From Enterobacterales bacterium (GTDB taxonomy: Bacteria > Pseudomonadota > Gammaproteobacteria > Enterobacterales > Kangiellaceae): a stretch of 64,000 nucleotides of DNA. The stretch is taken from positions 1 through 64,000 of the forward strand of contig JAUZSK010000027.1 in assembly GCA_030949565.1 (NCBI GenBank), written 5' to 3'. The notes under the pieces were generated by a model. The model ran no database searches. It saw nothing but the letters and a program-made list of their open reading frames with translations, and was not told the origin of the DNA. The position numbers and the translations under genes were made by a program. Below, in pieces: positions 36,177-46,833 of this stretch (positions are counted from its first letter, which is position 1; every line of letters starts with the position of its first letter).

Positions 36177-38198
36177 TTAGAAAGTTAATAGAGGCGCAAT
36201 AACTAGGCTTACGATAGCCATAACGTTGATTAAGATGTTCATTGCAGGACCCGAGGTATCTTTAAAAGGGTCACCAACAGTATCACCAACAACCACAGCG
36301 GCGTGAGTATCAGATCCCTTTCCACCAAAATTGCCTTTTTCAACGTGCTTTTTAGCGTTGTCCCATGCACCACCAGCATTCGCCATCATTAGCGCCATTA
36401 ACACACAAGTAATCAATGCGCCGGATAACATACCACCTAAAGCGGCTGCACCTAGTGTGAAACCAACCACGGCAGGAGCGGCAATAGCCAAAGCGCCAGG
36501 AAGCATCATCTTACGTAACGCCGCTTGAGTTGCGATATCAATGCATTTTGCACTATCAGGTTCAGCGGTACCTTCCATCAAACCAGGAATTTCCTTAAAC
36601 TGGCGACGAATTTCTTTAATCATATCAAAGGCTGCTGTTCCAACCGCTCGCATGGTAATAGCCGAGACTAAGAATGGGAAAATACCACCAATAAACATTC
36701 CCATAAGCACCAAAGGATCGCTTATTTCAAGAGAGAAACCATGAATAGAAACCGATACAATTTCGATGTAGGCAGCAATAATCGCTAAAGCAGCAAGTCC
36801 TGCAGCACCTATTGCAAAACCTTTACCAATTGCAGCGGTAGTATTACCCACCTCATCTAAACCATCAGTAATTTTACGAACCTCTTCACCTAAACCAGCC
36901 ATTTCAGCGATCCCACCAGCATTATCGGCTACCGGGCCGTAAGCATCAATCGCCATCGTAATACCGACTGTGGCTAGCATGCCAACGGCGGCGATACCAA
37001 CACCATAAACGCCTGCATCACCAAGTAGCTGGGCACTTGCCCAAATAATGGCAGCGATAGTGAGAACTGGAACCACAACTGATTCCATGCCTAGAGCTAA
37101 ACCGCTAATCATAACAGTCGCAGGACCAGTTTCGCCTTCACGAGCTAAATCTCGAACCGGCTTGCCACCCGTATAATATTCGGTTACCAGTCCGATGATG
37201 CTTCCACCAACCGCTCCGACAATGACACAGTACCAAATATTGATATTCAGCCCCATACCGGCAACAATGAAATGAGCAACGATAATCAATAATATAGTCG
37301 CTCCCAAGGTTCCGCTACGCAAAGCTTTGGCTGGGTTCATTGAGGATAGGATTTTTACTAAAATAATTCCCAAAATCGAACAAATAAGTCCGGCAGACGC
37401 TAAAATAAGTGGCAACATCATTAGTTGCTCTTTACCAACCTCAGACAAACTATTAACCGTGGCTAAACTCATAGTAGAAGCAATTGCAATAGTCGCAATC
37501 ATGGCACCACAATAGGATTCAAAGATATCCGAGCCCATACCAGCAACATCACCTACGTTATCACCGACATTATCCGCGATAACCCCAGGGTTACGTGGGT
37601 CATCTTCTGGGATACCGGCTTCAAGCTTACCGACCAAATCAGCGCCGACATCAGCGCTTTTAGTAAAAATACCGCCACCAACTCGCGAGAATAAGGCGAC
37701 CGTTGAACCACCCATACCAAAACCATGAATGGCTTCTGCATGCTCTGCACCGAAGAAGTAATACAAACCGCCTAATCCGAGTAAGCCCATGGAGGCCACA
37801 GCAAGTCCCATCACCGATCCACCGTAAAAGGCAACTGTTAGAGCCTTAGACTCACCTTTTTCCGCCGCGGCAACCGTTGTTCTCACATTGGCTTTAGTCG
37901 CTGTTAGCATGCCAATATAGCCTGCGATAGCCGAACTAGCTGCACCGATAACAAATGCACCGGAAGTATGCCAAGATTCAAACCCCACATATAAAAGTAT
38001 GGTTATAACCACTAAAAAAGCAGACAGCAGAGTGTATTCACGACGCATAAAGACCATTGCACCATCATGAATATCAGCCGCTATTTTAGCCGTTTTACCC
38101 TCGCCTCCCGGGTATCTTTGAATTAGAACGTAAATGAAAAGAGCTACGATGAGCCCCACAACACCAAAAATTGGCGGTAATTGAATCAAATCAATCAT
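36177..38198 (-). CDS. hppA: Membrane ion-pumping pyrophosphatase
   Basis: Integral membrane pyrophosphatase of 673 residues that pumps H+ or Na+ with PPi hydrolysis. Substrate-site motifs: [29 protein letters not shown] and [15 protein letters not shown]. The segment [10 protein letters not shown] has Ala where K+-independent enzymes have Lys, pointing to the K+-dependent class. H+ versus Na+ specificity was not resolved. Divergent from the soluble pyrophosphatase gene. Confidence 0.93.
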   Translation of the reverse strand: MIDLIQLPPIFGVVGLIVALFIYVLIQRYPGGEGKTAKIAADIHDGAMVFMRREYTLLSAFLVVITILLYVGFESWHTSGAFVIGAASSAIAGYIGMLTATKANVRTTVAAAEKGESKALTVAFYGGSVMGLAVASMGLLGLGGLYYFFGAEHAEAIHGFGMGGSTVALFSRVGGGIFTKSADVGADLVGKLEAGIPEDDPRNPGVIADNVGDNVGDVAGMGSDIFESYCGAMIATIAIASTMSLATVNSLSEVGKEQLMMLPLILASAGLICSILGIILVKILSSMNPAKALRSGTLGATILLIIVAHFIVAGMGLNINIWYCVIVGAVGGSIIGLVTEYYTGGKPVRDLAREGETGPATVMISGLALGMESVVVPVLTIAAIIWASAQLLGDAGVYGVGIAAVGMLATVGITMAIDAYGPVADNAGGIAEMAGLGEEVRKITDGLDEVGNTTAAIGKGFAIGAAGLAALAIIAAYIEIVSVSIHGFSLEISDPLVLMGMFIGGIFPFLVSAITMRAVGTAAFDMIKEIRRQFKEIPGLMEGTAEPDSAKCIDIATQAALRKMMLPGALAIAAPAVVGFTLGAAALGGMLSGALITCVLMALMMANAGGAWDNAKKHVEKGNFGGKGSDTHAAVVVGDTVGDPFKDTSGPAMNILINVMAIVSLVIAPLLTF

Positions 38199-38555
38199 AC
38201 TTCCCTCTCATATTTAAAATTATTATAATGAGCGTAAATATCTCATTATCTGAATATTTAGCGAATTTTTCTGGACTAATAGTCGCACTACCTTTATAAA
38301 CTTTATCCAACTAAATCCACCTCTACGTCTTACAATAAAAGGGCTTTAGCACCAATGAAAAGTAATATTTAAGGTCCACTACTCAAAACCAAGACCCTGT
38401 ATAACAATTATTAGGATTAAGAACAATCGGCCAGAAAAAAATATTTTAACATACTGATAGATCAACGAGTTATTTTATTTAACCTGAGTGTTTATTTTGC
38501 ACTGCACTATGGCTATAATACGCGGCCAAATGAGCCATCGAGTCAACCCAAACCC
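38199..38555. other. Divergent hppA-ppa intergenic region
   Basis: About 357 bp, AT-rich, with no gene. A perfect TATAAT at 38514-38519 lies 37 bp before the ppa start and is its likely -10 box; the -35 is poor. Confidence 0.5.
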
Positions 38556-39104
38556 ATGAGTTTAAATAAAGTCCCTGCCGGTAACGATTTACCGGAAGAA
38601 ATCAACGTCGTTATTGAAATTCCTGCCCATGCTGATCCGGTAAAATATGAGGTTGATAAAGCTTCCGGTGCTATTTTTGTGGACCGTTTTATGTCAACCT
38701 GTATGCATTATCCCACTAACTACGGTTATGTTCCGCATACCTTGTCCGACGATGGTGACCCTGTTGATGTATTAGTACCGACTCCTTTTCCATTATTAGC
38801 AGGTAGCGTCATCACTTGTCGCCCCATTGGCGTGCTGATGATGACGGATGAGTCAGGTATTGATGCCAAGATTTTAGCCGTACCCTTGCGTAAATTGTCC
38901 CCTATCTACCAAGGGATTAAAGAGACTAGCGATATGCCAGAGCTTTTACTCAACCAGATTCAACACTTTTTTGAGCATTATAAAGATTTAGAAGCAGGAA
39001 AATGGGTACGAATCGATGGTTGGAAAGACGCCAGCACGGCAAAGCAAGAAATATTAGATAGTGTTTCTCGCTACGAAAATGCCTCAGACAAACCGGCATT
39101 CTAA
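38556..39104 (+). CDS. ppa: Inorganic pyrophosphatase (soluble, family I)
   Basis: 182 residues hydrolysing PPi to phosphate in the cytosol. Active-site pieces are [20 protein letters not shown] and [10 protein letters not shown], with the usual YENAS-like C-terminal end. Sits back to back with hppA, so the cell has both a wasteful and an energy-saving way to remove PPi. Confidence 0.95.
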   Translation: MSLNKVPAGNDLPEEINVVIEIPAHADPVKYEVDKASGAIFVDRFMSTCMHYPTNYGYVPHTLSDDGDPVDVLVPTPFPLLAGSVITCRPIGVLMMTDESGIDAKILAVPLRKLSPIYQGIKETSDMPELLLNQIQHFFEHYKDLEAGKWVRIDGWKDASTAKQEILDSVSRYENASDKPAF

Positions 39105-39115
39105 CCAACAAATTA

Positions 39116-40033
39116 CTACTTTCTGTTGACCATGAGTTTACCATTTTGCGTGATCATATGAATTTTACCCTTGGAATTACCCACCGAATAAATAAGCTTT
39201 TCATCACCCACCATTCCGCTAGTGGGTTTATCCTTGGTGAATTGATTCAAAATATCACCGCCGGGACCAGTCTCCAACCATATCCGAGCATTTAGATCAT
39301 CACTCGCAAAGTAGCTAGTATCACCGGTAGAGTTACTAATCGATATTTCCCCATTGTTAGCGAGCGGTCCGCGCAGATTAATATTGCCACTGATATTTGA
39401 AATTTTACAAAATGTTATTAGATTCAATGCAATATCAATATTGGAGTAGACGCTTTTCACAAATAATTTTGATGACTGGCCTTTTACGATTATTTTACCG
39501 CTTACACTATCAATATCCACTGTGGCATTGATGTCAATTAAATTGATATTAGTGCCGACGCTTGAAATATTAACACTCTTTTTAATTTTTTTAGCAACCA
39601 GCGTCCCACTGTCTAAACTGAGCACAATACCTCCATTGATTTCTGAAATATTGATACTTCCGGTAACCGCTGTTATTTGAACCAATAACTCTTTTGGCAC
39701 TCGAATCGTCAGCTTAGAACTTTTACCTGAAGCAATATAGCTATCTTTTTCAAGCAAAGTGATAGTGATGCGAATGGTTTTCCCTTCTTTTTTAAGCTCT
39801 AAATGTTTTGCTTTATCATCCAACTCGCCTTTAATTTGAATTTTATTTTGATCCCAACCAATTACGCTTATGTTGCCCCGTTGATAGTTGATTTTAATAC
39901 TAGATTCACCTTCGAGGGCTAGACTTTTGTTGATTTTTTCTCCTGCAATTAGAGATCGAGAGGCTAGTGCTAAAACCATCATCCCGATAAATGCACCAAT
40001 ATAGTTTTTTTTGTTGACTCTAACCATTTGCAA
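39116..40033 (-). CDS. DUF4097-type beta-helix protein
   Basis: 305 residues with an N-terminal membrane or signal segment (FIGMMVLALASRSLIAGE), then repeated short beta strands (INISEINGGIVLSLDSG, VDIDSVSGKIIVKGQS) typical of the DUF4097 putative-adhesin family. Usually near anti-sigma or stress genes. Its ATG follows the neighbour stop with no gap, suggesting translational coupling. Function unknown. Confidence 0.7.
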   Translation of the reverse strand: MQMVRVNKKNYIGAFIGMMVLALASRSLIAGEKINKSLALEGESSIKINYQRGNISVIGWDQNKIQIKGELDDKAKHLELKKEGKTIRITITLLEKDSYIASGKSSKLTIRVPKELLVQITAVTGSINISEINGGIVLSLDSGTLVAKKIKKSVNISSVGTNINLIDINATVDIDSVSGKIIVKGQSSKLFVKSVYSNIDIALNLITFCKISNISGNINLRGPLANNGEISISNSTGDTSYFASDDLNARIWLETGPGGDILNQFTKDKPTSGMVGDEKLIYSVGNSKGKIHMITQNGKLMVNRK

Positions 40034-41110
40034 CTATCCTTTGGTTAGCAATTCGCGCAAATCAATTAATCCCGCATTAGCTCGACTAATATAATTAGCC
40101 ATGACTAGCGAATGATTAGCCAATAATCCAAAACCACTACCATTTAAAATCACTGGGCTCCAAACATTGGCTTGCGACGCTTCCAGCTCTCTGATGACTT
40201 GAGCCAAGCTGGCTGATGCATTTTTTTTCTTTAACACTTGTTCAAAATCAACTTGCGCGGCTTTTAACAAATGAATCAGCGCCCAACAGGAGCCTCTGGC
40301 TTCATAAAAAGTATTATCAATTTGCAACCAAGGCGTTTTCACTCTTAAACTTGAATGGGTTTGGGTGGATTGAGTCGCTACGCTGTCACCCGCTAAGTCG
40401 GTATTCTCACGTTCCTGCGCAACGGAGGCTGACAGTCTTTGCGAAAGGCCGCCAAGTCGCTTGTTAACTGTTTCTAGCCAAGTGTTGAGGTTGTCGGCCC
40501 GCGCAAAAAATTGAACATTCGGTTTATCAGAACGGGATAAGTCTTGTCTAAAATTAGCTAGTTTTTCAACCGCCTGTTTGTACTTACTTTCCGCTGACGG
40601 TAAAATCCATTTGGCATGGTCATTATTAAATAAGGGTTCAGACTGTTTAAGGTCCACATTTTCTAATGATTGCGATTGAGAACGACTCATATCATTTCTG
40701 AGTGAAGAAACAATATCTCTCACCTGCACCAAAACGCCAAACTCCCAAGATGGCATATTATCTAAAAAGACGGAAGGCGGTAAAATGTCATTGCTTAGGT
40801 AGCCACCATTTTTTTCTAACAGTGTTGTGGCAACTTTTTCTGTGGTTGCTAGAAGGGTATAACCAACAATGAGTTTTTTATCGCTTGAAGCGTTACTAAC
40901 CCGATAAGCATTGCTATCTTTAACATCAAAAAGATCGGGCTCAACACTCCAATAAACGCCCAATAAATAGAATGCAAAGAATAAAAATAGACAAACAAAC
41001 ACAATGCGTTTACCAAGCGAGTTTTCATCGATAGCTTGCGCTGCATTCAGCTCGATCTTTGGCTCTTCAATGGTGTCGGCTTGTGAATCTTTTTTCCCAA
41101 ATTTCCACAT
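40034..41110 (-). CDS. DUF2333 family membrane protein
   Basis: 358 residues, one membrane helix near residues 35-52 (RIVFVCLFLFFAFYLLG), then a periplasmic domain with LVGYTLLATTE-like and WGVLVQVRD-like pieces and the conserved GSCWALIHLLKA. Matches DUF2333; function unknown. Start MWKFGKK. Confidence 0.85.
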   Translation of the reverse strand: MWKFGKKDSQADTIEEPKIELNAAQAIDENSLGKRIVFVCLFLFFAFYLLGVYWSVEPDLFDVKDSNAYRVSNASSDKKLIVGYTLLATTEKVATTLLEKNGGYLSNDILPPSVFLDNMPSWEFGVLVQVRDIVSSLRNDMSRSQSQSLENVDLKQSEPLFNNDHAKWILPSAESKYKQAVEKLANFRQDLSRSDKPNVQFFARADNLNTWLETVNKRLGGLSQRLSASVAQERENTDLAGDSVATQSTQTHSSLRVKTPWLQIDNTFYEARGSCWALIHLLKAAQVDFEQVLKKKNASASLAQVIRELEASQANVWSPVILNGSGFGLLANHSLVMANYISRANAGLIDLRELLTKG

Positions 41111-41183
41111 GGAAATCTCCCTATAAAATTACTAAAATAAATTAATCAGCAAGGTTTCTAACAAGCTTAGTTTCATGGCTTTC

Positions 41184-41729
41184 TCAATCAGACTTGGCCG
41201 TTCGTACATTGACTTTAACAACCAATGTTTCACCATCAATCAAAAGCGAGATCAAAAATGATTGACCCATTTTATCCCGATTTAATCCCATCATCATAAT
41301 ATGTAGACCACCGGGCTTAAATTCAAGGCTAGCACCCGCTTTAATATCTAATGCCATCATGTGTTTCATCTTAGATACACCCTGGGATACAAGAGTTTTA
41401 TGCATCATAATATGCCGCGCAACTGGCGATGTAATTTTGCTTAACCTAACGCTCTTTTTGGAGTGATTTTCTAGCGTTAGATAAACCGCTGCAACATTAC
41501 TAACCGGCGAAACTTCCGGCATATAAGCATCGACAACTAAAACCTCTGAAGATTCGTTTGATTCTACCAACTTGTCGACCAAGTCAACTTGTTTGGCGCT
41601 AAGCGAGCTGCTAGTACAAAAAACAATCAATGACAAAAACCCTAGCGGATGTTTAATCAATATCTTCAACGCGCGTTGGTTTTTATGGTGATAAAATTTT
41701 ATGAGCTGAGTCATGGTCCAAAAAATCAC
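41184..41729 (-). CDS. Periplasmic copper chaperone PCu(A)C
   Basis: About 181 residues; the ATG six codons in (MTQLIKF) is an alternative start. Signal-like segment GFLSLIVFCTSSSLSA. Copper ligands fit the family pattern: AARHIMMHKT-like (VARHIMMHKT), SKMKHM, and GGLHIMMMGL. It delivers Cu(I) to cytochrome oxidase CuA centres. Confidence 0.88.
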   Translation of the reverse strand: MIFWTMTQLIKFYHHKNQRALKILIKHPLGFLSLIVFCTSSSLSAKQVDLVDKLVESNESSEVLVVDAYMPEVSPVSNVAAVYLTLENHSKKSVRLSKITSPVARHIMMHKTLVSQGVSKMKHMMALDIKAGASLEFKPGGLHIMMMGLNRDKMGQSFLISLLIDGETLVVKVNVRTAKSD

Positions 41730-41946
41730 TGTTGGCCTCTGTCATTAATAAAAATATTTTCGAGCCCCATAGTAGCAGTATTCAGGCAACGATCAAATCA
41801 TCATGGATAGTTGCTGTATTATGAGACAATATCTATTATCAACAAATGAGCAAGGCAAGTAATCGCAATTTGAACTTATAAACAGAGAAAATCATCCTTG
41901 ATGTATGATTTTTGTCGCCTTTTCCGGAACCCTAGCTGGCTAAATT

Positions 41947-42168
41947 CTAGAAAAATAGGGCTCTAAGCACTATATAGATAACCAATGTTGGTAAAGTTAC
42001 GAAAAATAACCCCAATAATGCTATCCCTCTCAAGGTATAAATGTCCCAGCCAAATTGATTGGCCAATCCGGCGCAAACTCCCATAATTTTCTTGCTGGCT
42101 TTGCGCCCATCATCCACGCCACAATCAGATTGGTGCTTTGAATAGCGATATTTGGTGTAACGAGACAT
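41947..42168 (-). CDS. pspC: PspC-domain protein
   Basis: 73 residues: KIMGVCAGLANQFGWD with a following hydrophobic segment (VTLPTLVIYIVLRALFF). This is the small PspC membrane sensor that helps release PspA under membrane stress. It lies downstream of pspA. Confidence 0.85.
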   Translation of the reverse strand: MSRYTKYRYSKHQSDCGVDDGRKASKKIMGVCAGLANQFGWDIYTLRGIALLGLFFVTLPTLVIYIVLRALFF

Positions 42169-42221
42169 AAATACTCCTATAAATTGACCGGCTTTTCTAC
42201 TTAAACCATAAACCCGTTAAG

Positions 42222-42887
42222 CTAAGAGGCCTTCTTTAGCTTCTGTTTAAGCTGTTCGAGTTCTTTATCCAGACTTTCATCGCAAGCAAGCGACTCAATT
42301 TGATGACTTAGACTGGCATTGCGTCCTAAATCCATAGCTTCAACCTCTGCTTCCATGACATCTAGCCGCTTTTCAAAGCGCTCAAACCGATCAAGTGCCT
42401 CCTCAATGGGACGGCTGTCCAGTTTCGCTCTCAGATGCAAACTAGATTTAACGGTAACCTGTCTAGCAAGCAACATCTTTCTTCTGGCTAATGCCTGGTC
42501 AAGTTGCGATTGTAATCGAGTGAGATCATGATCTAATCGATCTAGGGCTGTAGCCAGAAGGTCCAATTCCTTGCGCTGAGCGTCAATAGACTGCTCAATT
42601 CGACGTTTTTCGGACAAGGCTTGTTTGGCTAGATCTTCTCGACCTTTGGCAATGGCTAATTCTGCTCGTTGCTGCCATTGTTCAACTTCCTGATTAAATT
42701 TTTCAAGCTGGCGCTGCATTTCCTTTTGATCCGCAATGGTTTTAGCTGACTCTTTTCTGACTTCAAATAAAGTTGACTCCATTTCGGTGACAATCAATTT
42801 AACTAATTTCTGCGGATCTTCCGCTTTATCGAGCATGGCGTTGATATTACTATTCAAAATATCAGAAAACCGTTTAAAAATACTCAT
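42222..42887 (-). CDS. pspA: Phage-shock protein A
   Basis: 221-residue PspA/IM30/Vipp1 protein, almost all coiled coil. The track start at 43034 is too early; ATG 42887 gives MSIFKRFSDILNSNINAMLD behind GGAGAGG. It binds damaged inner membrane. pspC follows; no pspF or pspB is seen. Confidence 0.92.
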   Translation of the reverse strand: MSIFKRFSDILNSNINAMLDKAEDPQKLVKLIVTEMESTLFEVRKESAKTIADQKEMQRQLEKFNQEVEQWQQRAELAIAKGREDLAKQALSEKRRIEQSIDAQRKELDLLATALDRLDHDLTRLQSQLDQALARRKMLLARQVTVKSSLHLRAKLDSRPIEEALDRFERFEKRLDVMEAEVEAMDLGRNASLSHQIESLACDESLDKELEQLKQKLKKAS

Positions 42888-43144
42888 TTTACCTCTCCAG
42901 ATTTGTTTGCATAAAAGTGGGATTAAAGCACCATCCCTACAGACTGAGACCCTTAAATGGTTATCAGATATCAAACTATTCGCGGGTTTAACACAATACA
43001 ATTCACTTTTTGTGCCAGTTTTATTTAAAACCATCTAAACAACTGTTTTATAAGTAATATTTAGTCAAATGATAAGGTAAATTAATCGAATTATGATAAC
43101 AAAAGAAAAGGAGGTATAAGCAAACTGGCTAATAAATAGTGAAA

Positions 43145-44119
43145 TTAACGAACTCGGTCAAGAGCATCAAGAATCACTTTTGTATTGGCGTCTGGATGGC
43201 TAGCAGCTTCACTTAAATGACGTCGCCACAGCTTTCCATTGGGTTGTGCATGAAATAACCCAAGCATATGCCGACTAATGTGCTGTAGTTTTCCACCAGA
43301 GGCGAGGTAGCCTTCAATATAATCAAGCATTTCCTCTACCACCTGAATGCGAGTGAGGTCTCGCGGTGGCTGTTCAAAAATGGACCGGTCAACCTGCGCT
43401 AACATAAAAGGATTGTGATAGGCTTCCCGCCCAATCATCACACCATCAACATGAGCCAAGTGCAATAATGACTCTTGAATGCTTTTGATGCCTCCATTGA
43501 TTGAAATACTAAGTTCCGGTAGATCTTTTTTGAGTTGGTAGACTCGCGGATAATCCAATGGCGGAACGTCTCTATTTTGCTTAGGGCTTAAACCGCAAAG
43601 GATGGCTTTTCGTGCATGCACTATAAATCCATCACAAGCGGACTGCATGACAGTTTGTACAAACTCCTTCATAAACAGATAGCTATCTTGGTCATCGATC
43701 CCGGTTCGATGCTTCACTGTCACCGGAATAGTAACCGCCTGCTTCATCTGCGCCAGCAATTCTGCCACTAGCTCAGCATCAGCCATTAAACAAGCGCCAA
43801 TTTTGCCGGACTGAACGCGGTCCGATGGACAACCAACATTCAGATTAATTTCAGCATAGCCATAGTCTTCACCAATTTTGGCACAGATTGCTAAATCCTT
43901 TGGGTTACTACCGCCGAGTTGTAAGACCACCGGGCCTTCTTGTGGGCTAAAGGCCAACAGTTTGTCACGATCACCATTGAGTACCGCGCCGCTGGTGACC
44001 ATTTCGCTATATAACAGACTCTGTTGAGTGATTAACCTAATAAAATAGCGATAATGGCGATCCGTCCAATCCATCATCGGGGCGATAGAAAATCGGCTGC
44101 GGTTGAGTTGTTTAGGCAT
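43145..44119 (-). CDS. dusA: tRNA-dihydrouridine(20/20a) synthase DusA
   Basis: Flavoenzyme, 324 residues, reducing uridines 20 and 20a of tRNA. Motifs: FSIAPMMDWTDRHYRYF, NLNVGCPSDRVQSGKIGACLM with the catalytic Cys, and GVMIGREAYHNPF. The group matches DusA rather than DusB/C by the WTDRHYR opening. Confidence 0.93.
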   Translation of the reverse strand: MPKQLNRSRFSIAPMMDWTDRHYRYFIRLITQQSLLYSEMVTSGAVLNGDRDKLLAFSPQEGPVVLQLGGSNPKDLAICAKIGEDYGYAEINLNVGCPSDRVQSGKIGACLMADAELVAELLAQMKQAVTIPVTVKHRTGIDDQDSYLFMKEFVQTVMQSACDGFIVHARKAILCGLSPKQNRDVPPLDYPRVYQLKKDLPELSISINGGIKSIQESLLHLAHVDGVMIGREAYHNPFMLAQVDRSIFEQPPRDLTRIQVVEEMLDYIEGYLASGGKLQHISRHMLGLFHAQPNGKLWRRHLSEAASHPDANTKVILDALDRVR

Positions 44120-44213
44120 GGGATAAAATGAAGTGTTGAGTTAAGCTAAAGTATGGGATAGTTAATTATACACTCACTAAGGCTAAGGCAAGAAGTACTA
44201 TTTAACAGGTCAT

Positions 44214-44250
44214 AAAAAAGCGATGTTCTCGCAAAAAAACATCGCTTTTA
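44214..44250 (-). terminator. Terminator of the chemoreceptor gene
   Basis: AAAAAAGCGATGTT and AACATCGCTTTTA form a long stem with a 10-base loop just after the chemoreceptor stop on the minus strand. Confidence 0.85.
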
Positions 44251-44265
44251 AATCGACTGTTTTAA

Positions 44266-46270
44266 CTAAAACTGAAATCGCCCTACTAGATGCTGGAGAT
44301 TTTCCGCTAACTTAGCCATTTCTTGGCTAGCCGACAAGTTCTCTCTTGCGCCTTGCGCTGTGCGATCTGCCGCTTGGGATATTGAAAGCACATTCTCATG
44401 GATCTCCCTTGAAACTGAAGACTGTTCATAAGCGGCATTAGCGATGTGACTGCTCATATCATTAATAACGCTAACCGCCAGTGTGATTTTTAGTCAAAGA
44501 CTCGCCCGCTTTAGCCGTCTCATTGACACTATTTTGTGCTTCACGAGTGCTGGTCTTCATGACTTTAACCGCTTCCTGAGTTCCGCTTTGCAAGCGCTCG
44601 ATCATTTCTTGAATCTCGGAGGTTGATTCCTGCGTCTTACTGGCCAGCGTTCGCACTTCATCCGCCACTACCGCAAACCCTCGTCCTTGCTCCCCAGCTC
44701 TGGCCGCTTCAATCGCTGCATTAAGCGCCAGAAGATTGGTTTGGTCGGCAATTCCTCGGATAACATCTAATACCGCGCCAATATTGGTAGAATATTGATC
44801 CAGCTTGTCAATCACCTGAGCCGCATTTTGAATTTCGTCTGCAAGCCCGTTAATGGTAGCAATATTATTTTGCACAATCGTTTGACCTTCAATGGCTTCC
44901 TTATCAGCCTTGCCGACTTCGGTTGAGGTACTTTTTGCACTATTGGCAACCTCGTCAACGGTGGCTGTCATTTCCGTCATGGCTGTCGCCATCATATCGG
45001 TTTGAACCTTCTGTTGATTGATGTTTTCATGGCTCTGGCTAGAGATGGCAGAAGTTTCTTCTGCTGCCGCGGATAGTTGTTGTGAACTGCCAGATATCTC
45101 ATTGAGCATACTACTGAGCTGATTAATCAATTGATTAAATCCCTCGGATAATTTGCCGATTTCATCCGAGCTAGTCACTTTGACAGTTTCGCGCAAGTCC
45201 CCTGAGGATACCTTGCTCATAACCCTTAATACTTCAGCTAAAGGCGTACGAATACTTTGTAGCACCCATAAATTGATGCCTATAGCAACAATAATGGCCA
45301 CGATTGCAAAACCAATAATCAAAGCTCGACTAGAGGAGACATTTTCATTGGCTTCTTGTTTAATCTTATTGGTAAGGATTTTGACTTCTTCGGTTACGCT
45401 TCTCAAATGACCTAGTGCTTCCGCTGCAACCTTGCCGGACTGAACCAATAATTGCTTTGCAAGCAGCTTAGATTCTAATTGTTTTTGCAAAGCATCGAGT
45501 ATGTTGTCATCCCCAATAACCAAATGTTCAAATTTAGCGATAGCGGCGGCAGTGTCCGCATAATATTCATTGGCTCTTGCACTGCTACTATTAGATACAG
45601 ATTTGAACTTCTTCTCAAATTCAGTAATTAAAGAACTAATGTCGTTAGCTGCCACTTGAACGTGGCTCACTTCTGAACTTGAAAGCGTATCAGTTACGGT
45701 TATGGTCGCCTCTCTCACCATAGCAGAAAGATCTTTTAAGGTTGCAGACAGTTTTGCATTACTCACTTCATCGGCAAAATCAAACAATAAAGAATCAAGT
45801 TCATCCGCTACGTCTTCAAAATCCGAGCGCTTTTCGGAAATTTCTTGCTTGAGTTGAACATCAACTTGATGCGCGTCAAATGATTTAGGAACCACCTCAA
45901 AATAGGATTGAATCGACTTTTCACCGGCTTTTAGGTTGCTATAAATATCTGGAAAACCATCGGCTAAGGCCAGCATATTTTGTAGAGCATGCTTATTTTC
46001 ATTGACTAAACCTTGATACTTCGATTCAATTTTATCCAGTGCTTCAGAATTATAGCTTTGATGATAGAAATTAACCTCGGCGGCAGCATGCAGCAGTGTT
46101 TGGACTATTTCACCTTCTTCCACTAGCATGGGAGTAGACTTTTCGGTGACACTCACCAAACCATCATTAATGCTGTTGACACCTGATAATCCATTAAAAA
46201 CCAACAAGGCTAAAAGGAGGATGACCACTCCGGCCCCTCCGGCGATTCTTGCTGTAACCGTTAAATTCAT
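44266..46270 (-). CDS. Methyl-accepting chemotaxis protein, frame break near end
   Basis: Chemoreceptor of about 668 residues. An N-terminal membrane helix is followed by a long helical periplasmic domain (about 290 residues), a second helix, a HAMP domain ([18 protein letters not shown]) and the signalling hairpin [18 protein letters not shown]. The track cuts it at 44471 after LTKNHTGG; one extra A near 44490 explains this, and the restored text [18 protein letters not shown] joins it to 44266-44457. The ligand is unknown. Confidence 0.88.
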
Positions 46271-46509
46271 ATAAAACCTCTGGTATTTATTTTTTCAGCT
46301 CAAGATCAAGGCCACGATGTGTGGCACATTAAATACGACTCTTTAGAGACCTATTAGAAGAATAGTCAAAATTAAAGGGGCTTGCCTAATTTATTTGTTA
46401 TTGAGTTATCGCCGAGATATAAATAACAAAAAGCGAGACGCTCACCGTAAAACTGACTGAGGCTATTGATAAAACAAGCTTTTGCTGGAGTATTTGACCT
46501 TTAGCTAAG
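46271..46509. other. Spacer between chemoreceptor and yjbQ
   Basis: No gene seen; it probably holds the chemoreceptor promoter. Confidence 0.35.
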
Positions 46510-46833
46510 CTAATCGCCCTGTAGAGTCGCAATTAGCCGTCTAGGACCACCATGATTACGGTGCTCACAAAGATAAATACCTTGCCATGTGCCGAGGCTT
46601 AGCGCACCTTGAGTGATAGGCAAGGTTATTTGACAGCCAATCAGTACCGACTTGATATGTGCAGGCATATCGTCTGAACCTTCGTCATTATGTTGGAAAT
46701 AAGGCTGGTTTTCAGCGACGGCTTGGCTAAAGTAATTTTCAAGATCAATCCTTACGCTAGGATCGGCATTTTCATTAACCGCTAAGGATGCCGATGTATG
46801 TTGGATAAAAAGATGCAGTAATCCTATTTCTAA

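Noticed and set aside
43005-43025. Possible sigma-54 promoter upstream of pspA
   Set aside because: TGGCAC is present but the -12 element reads GTGAA and lacks the GC, and no pspF is adjacent.
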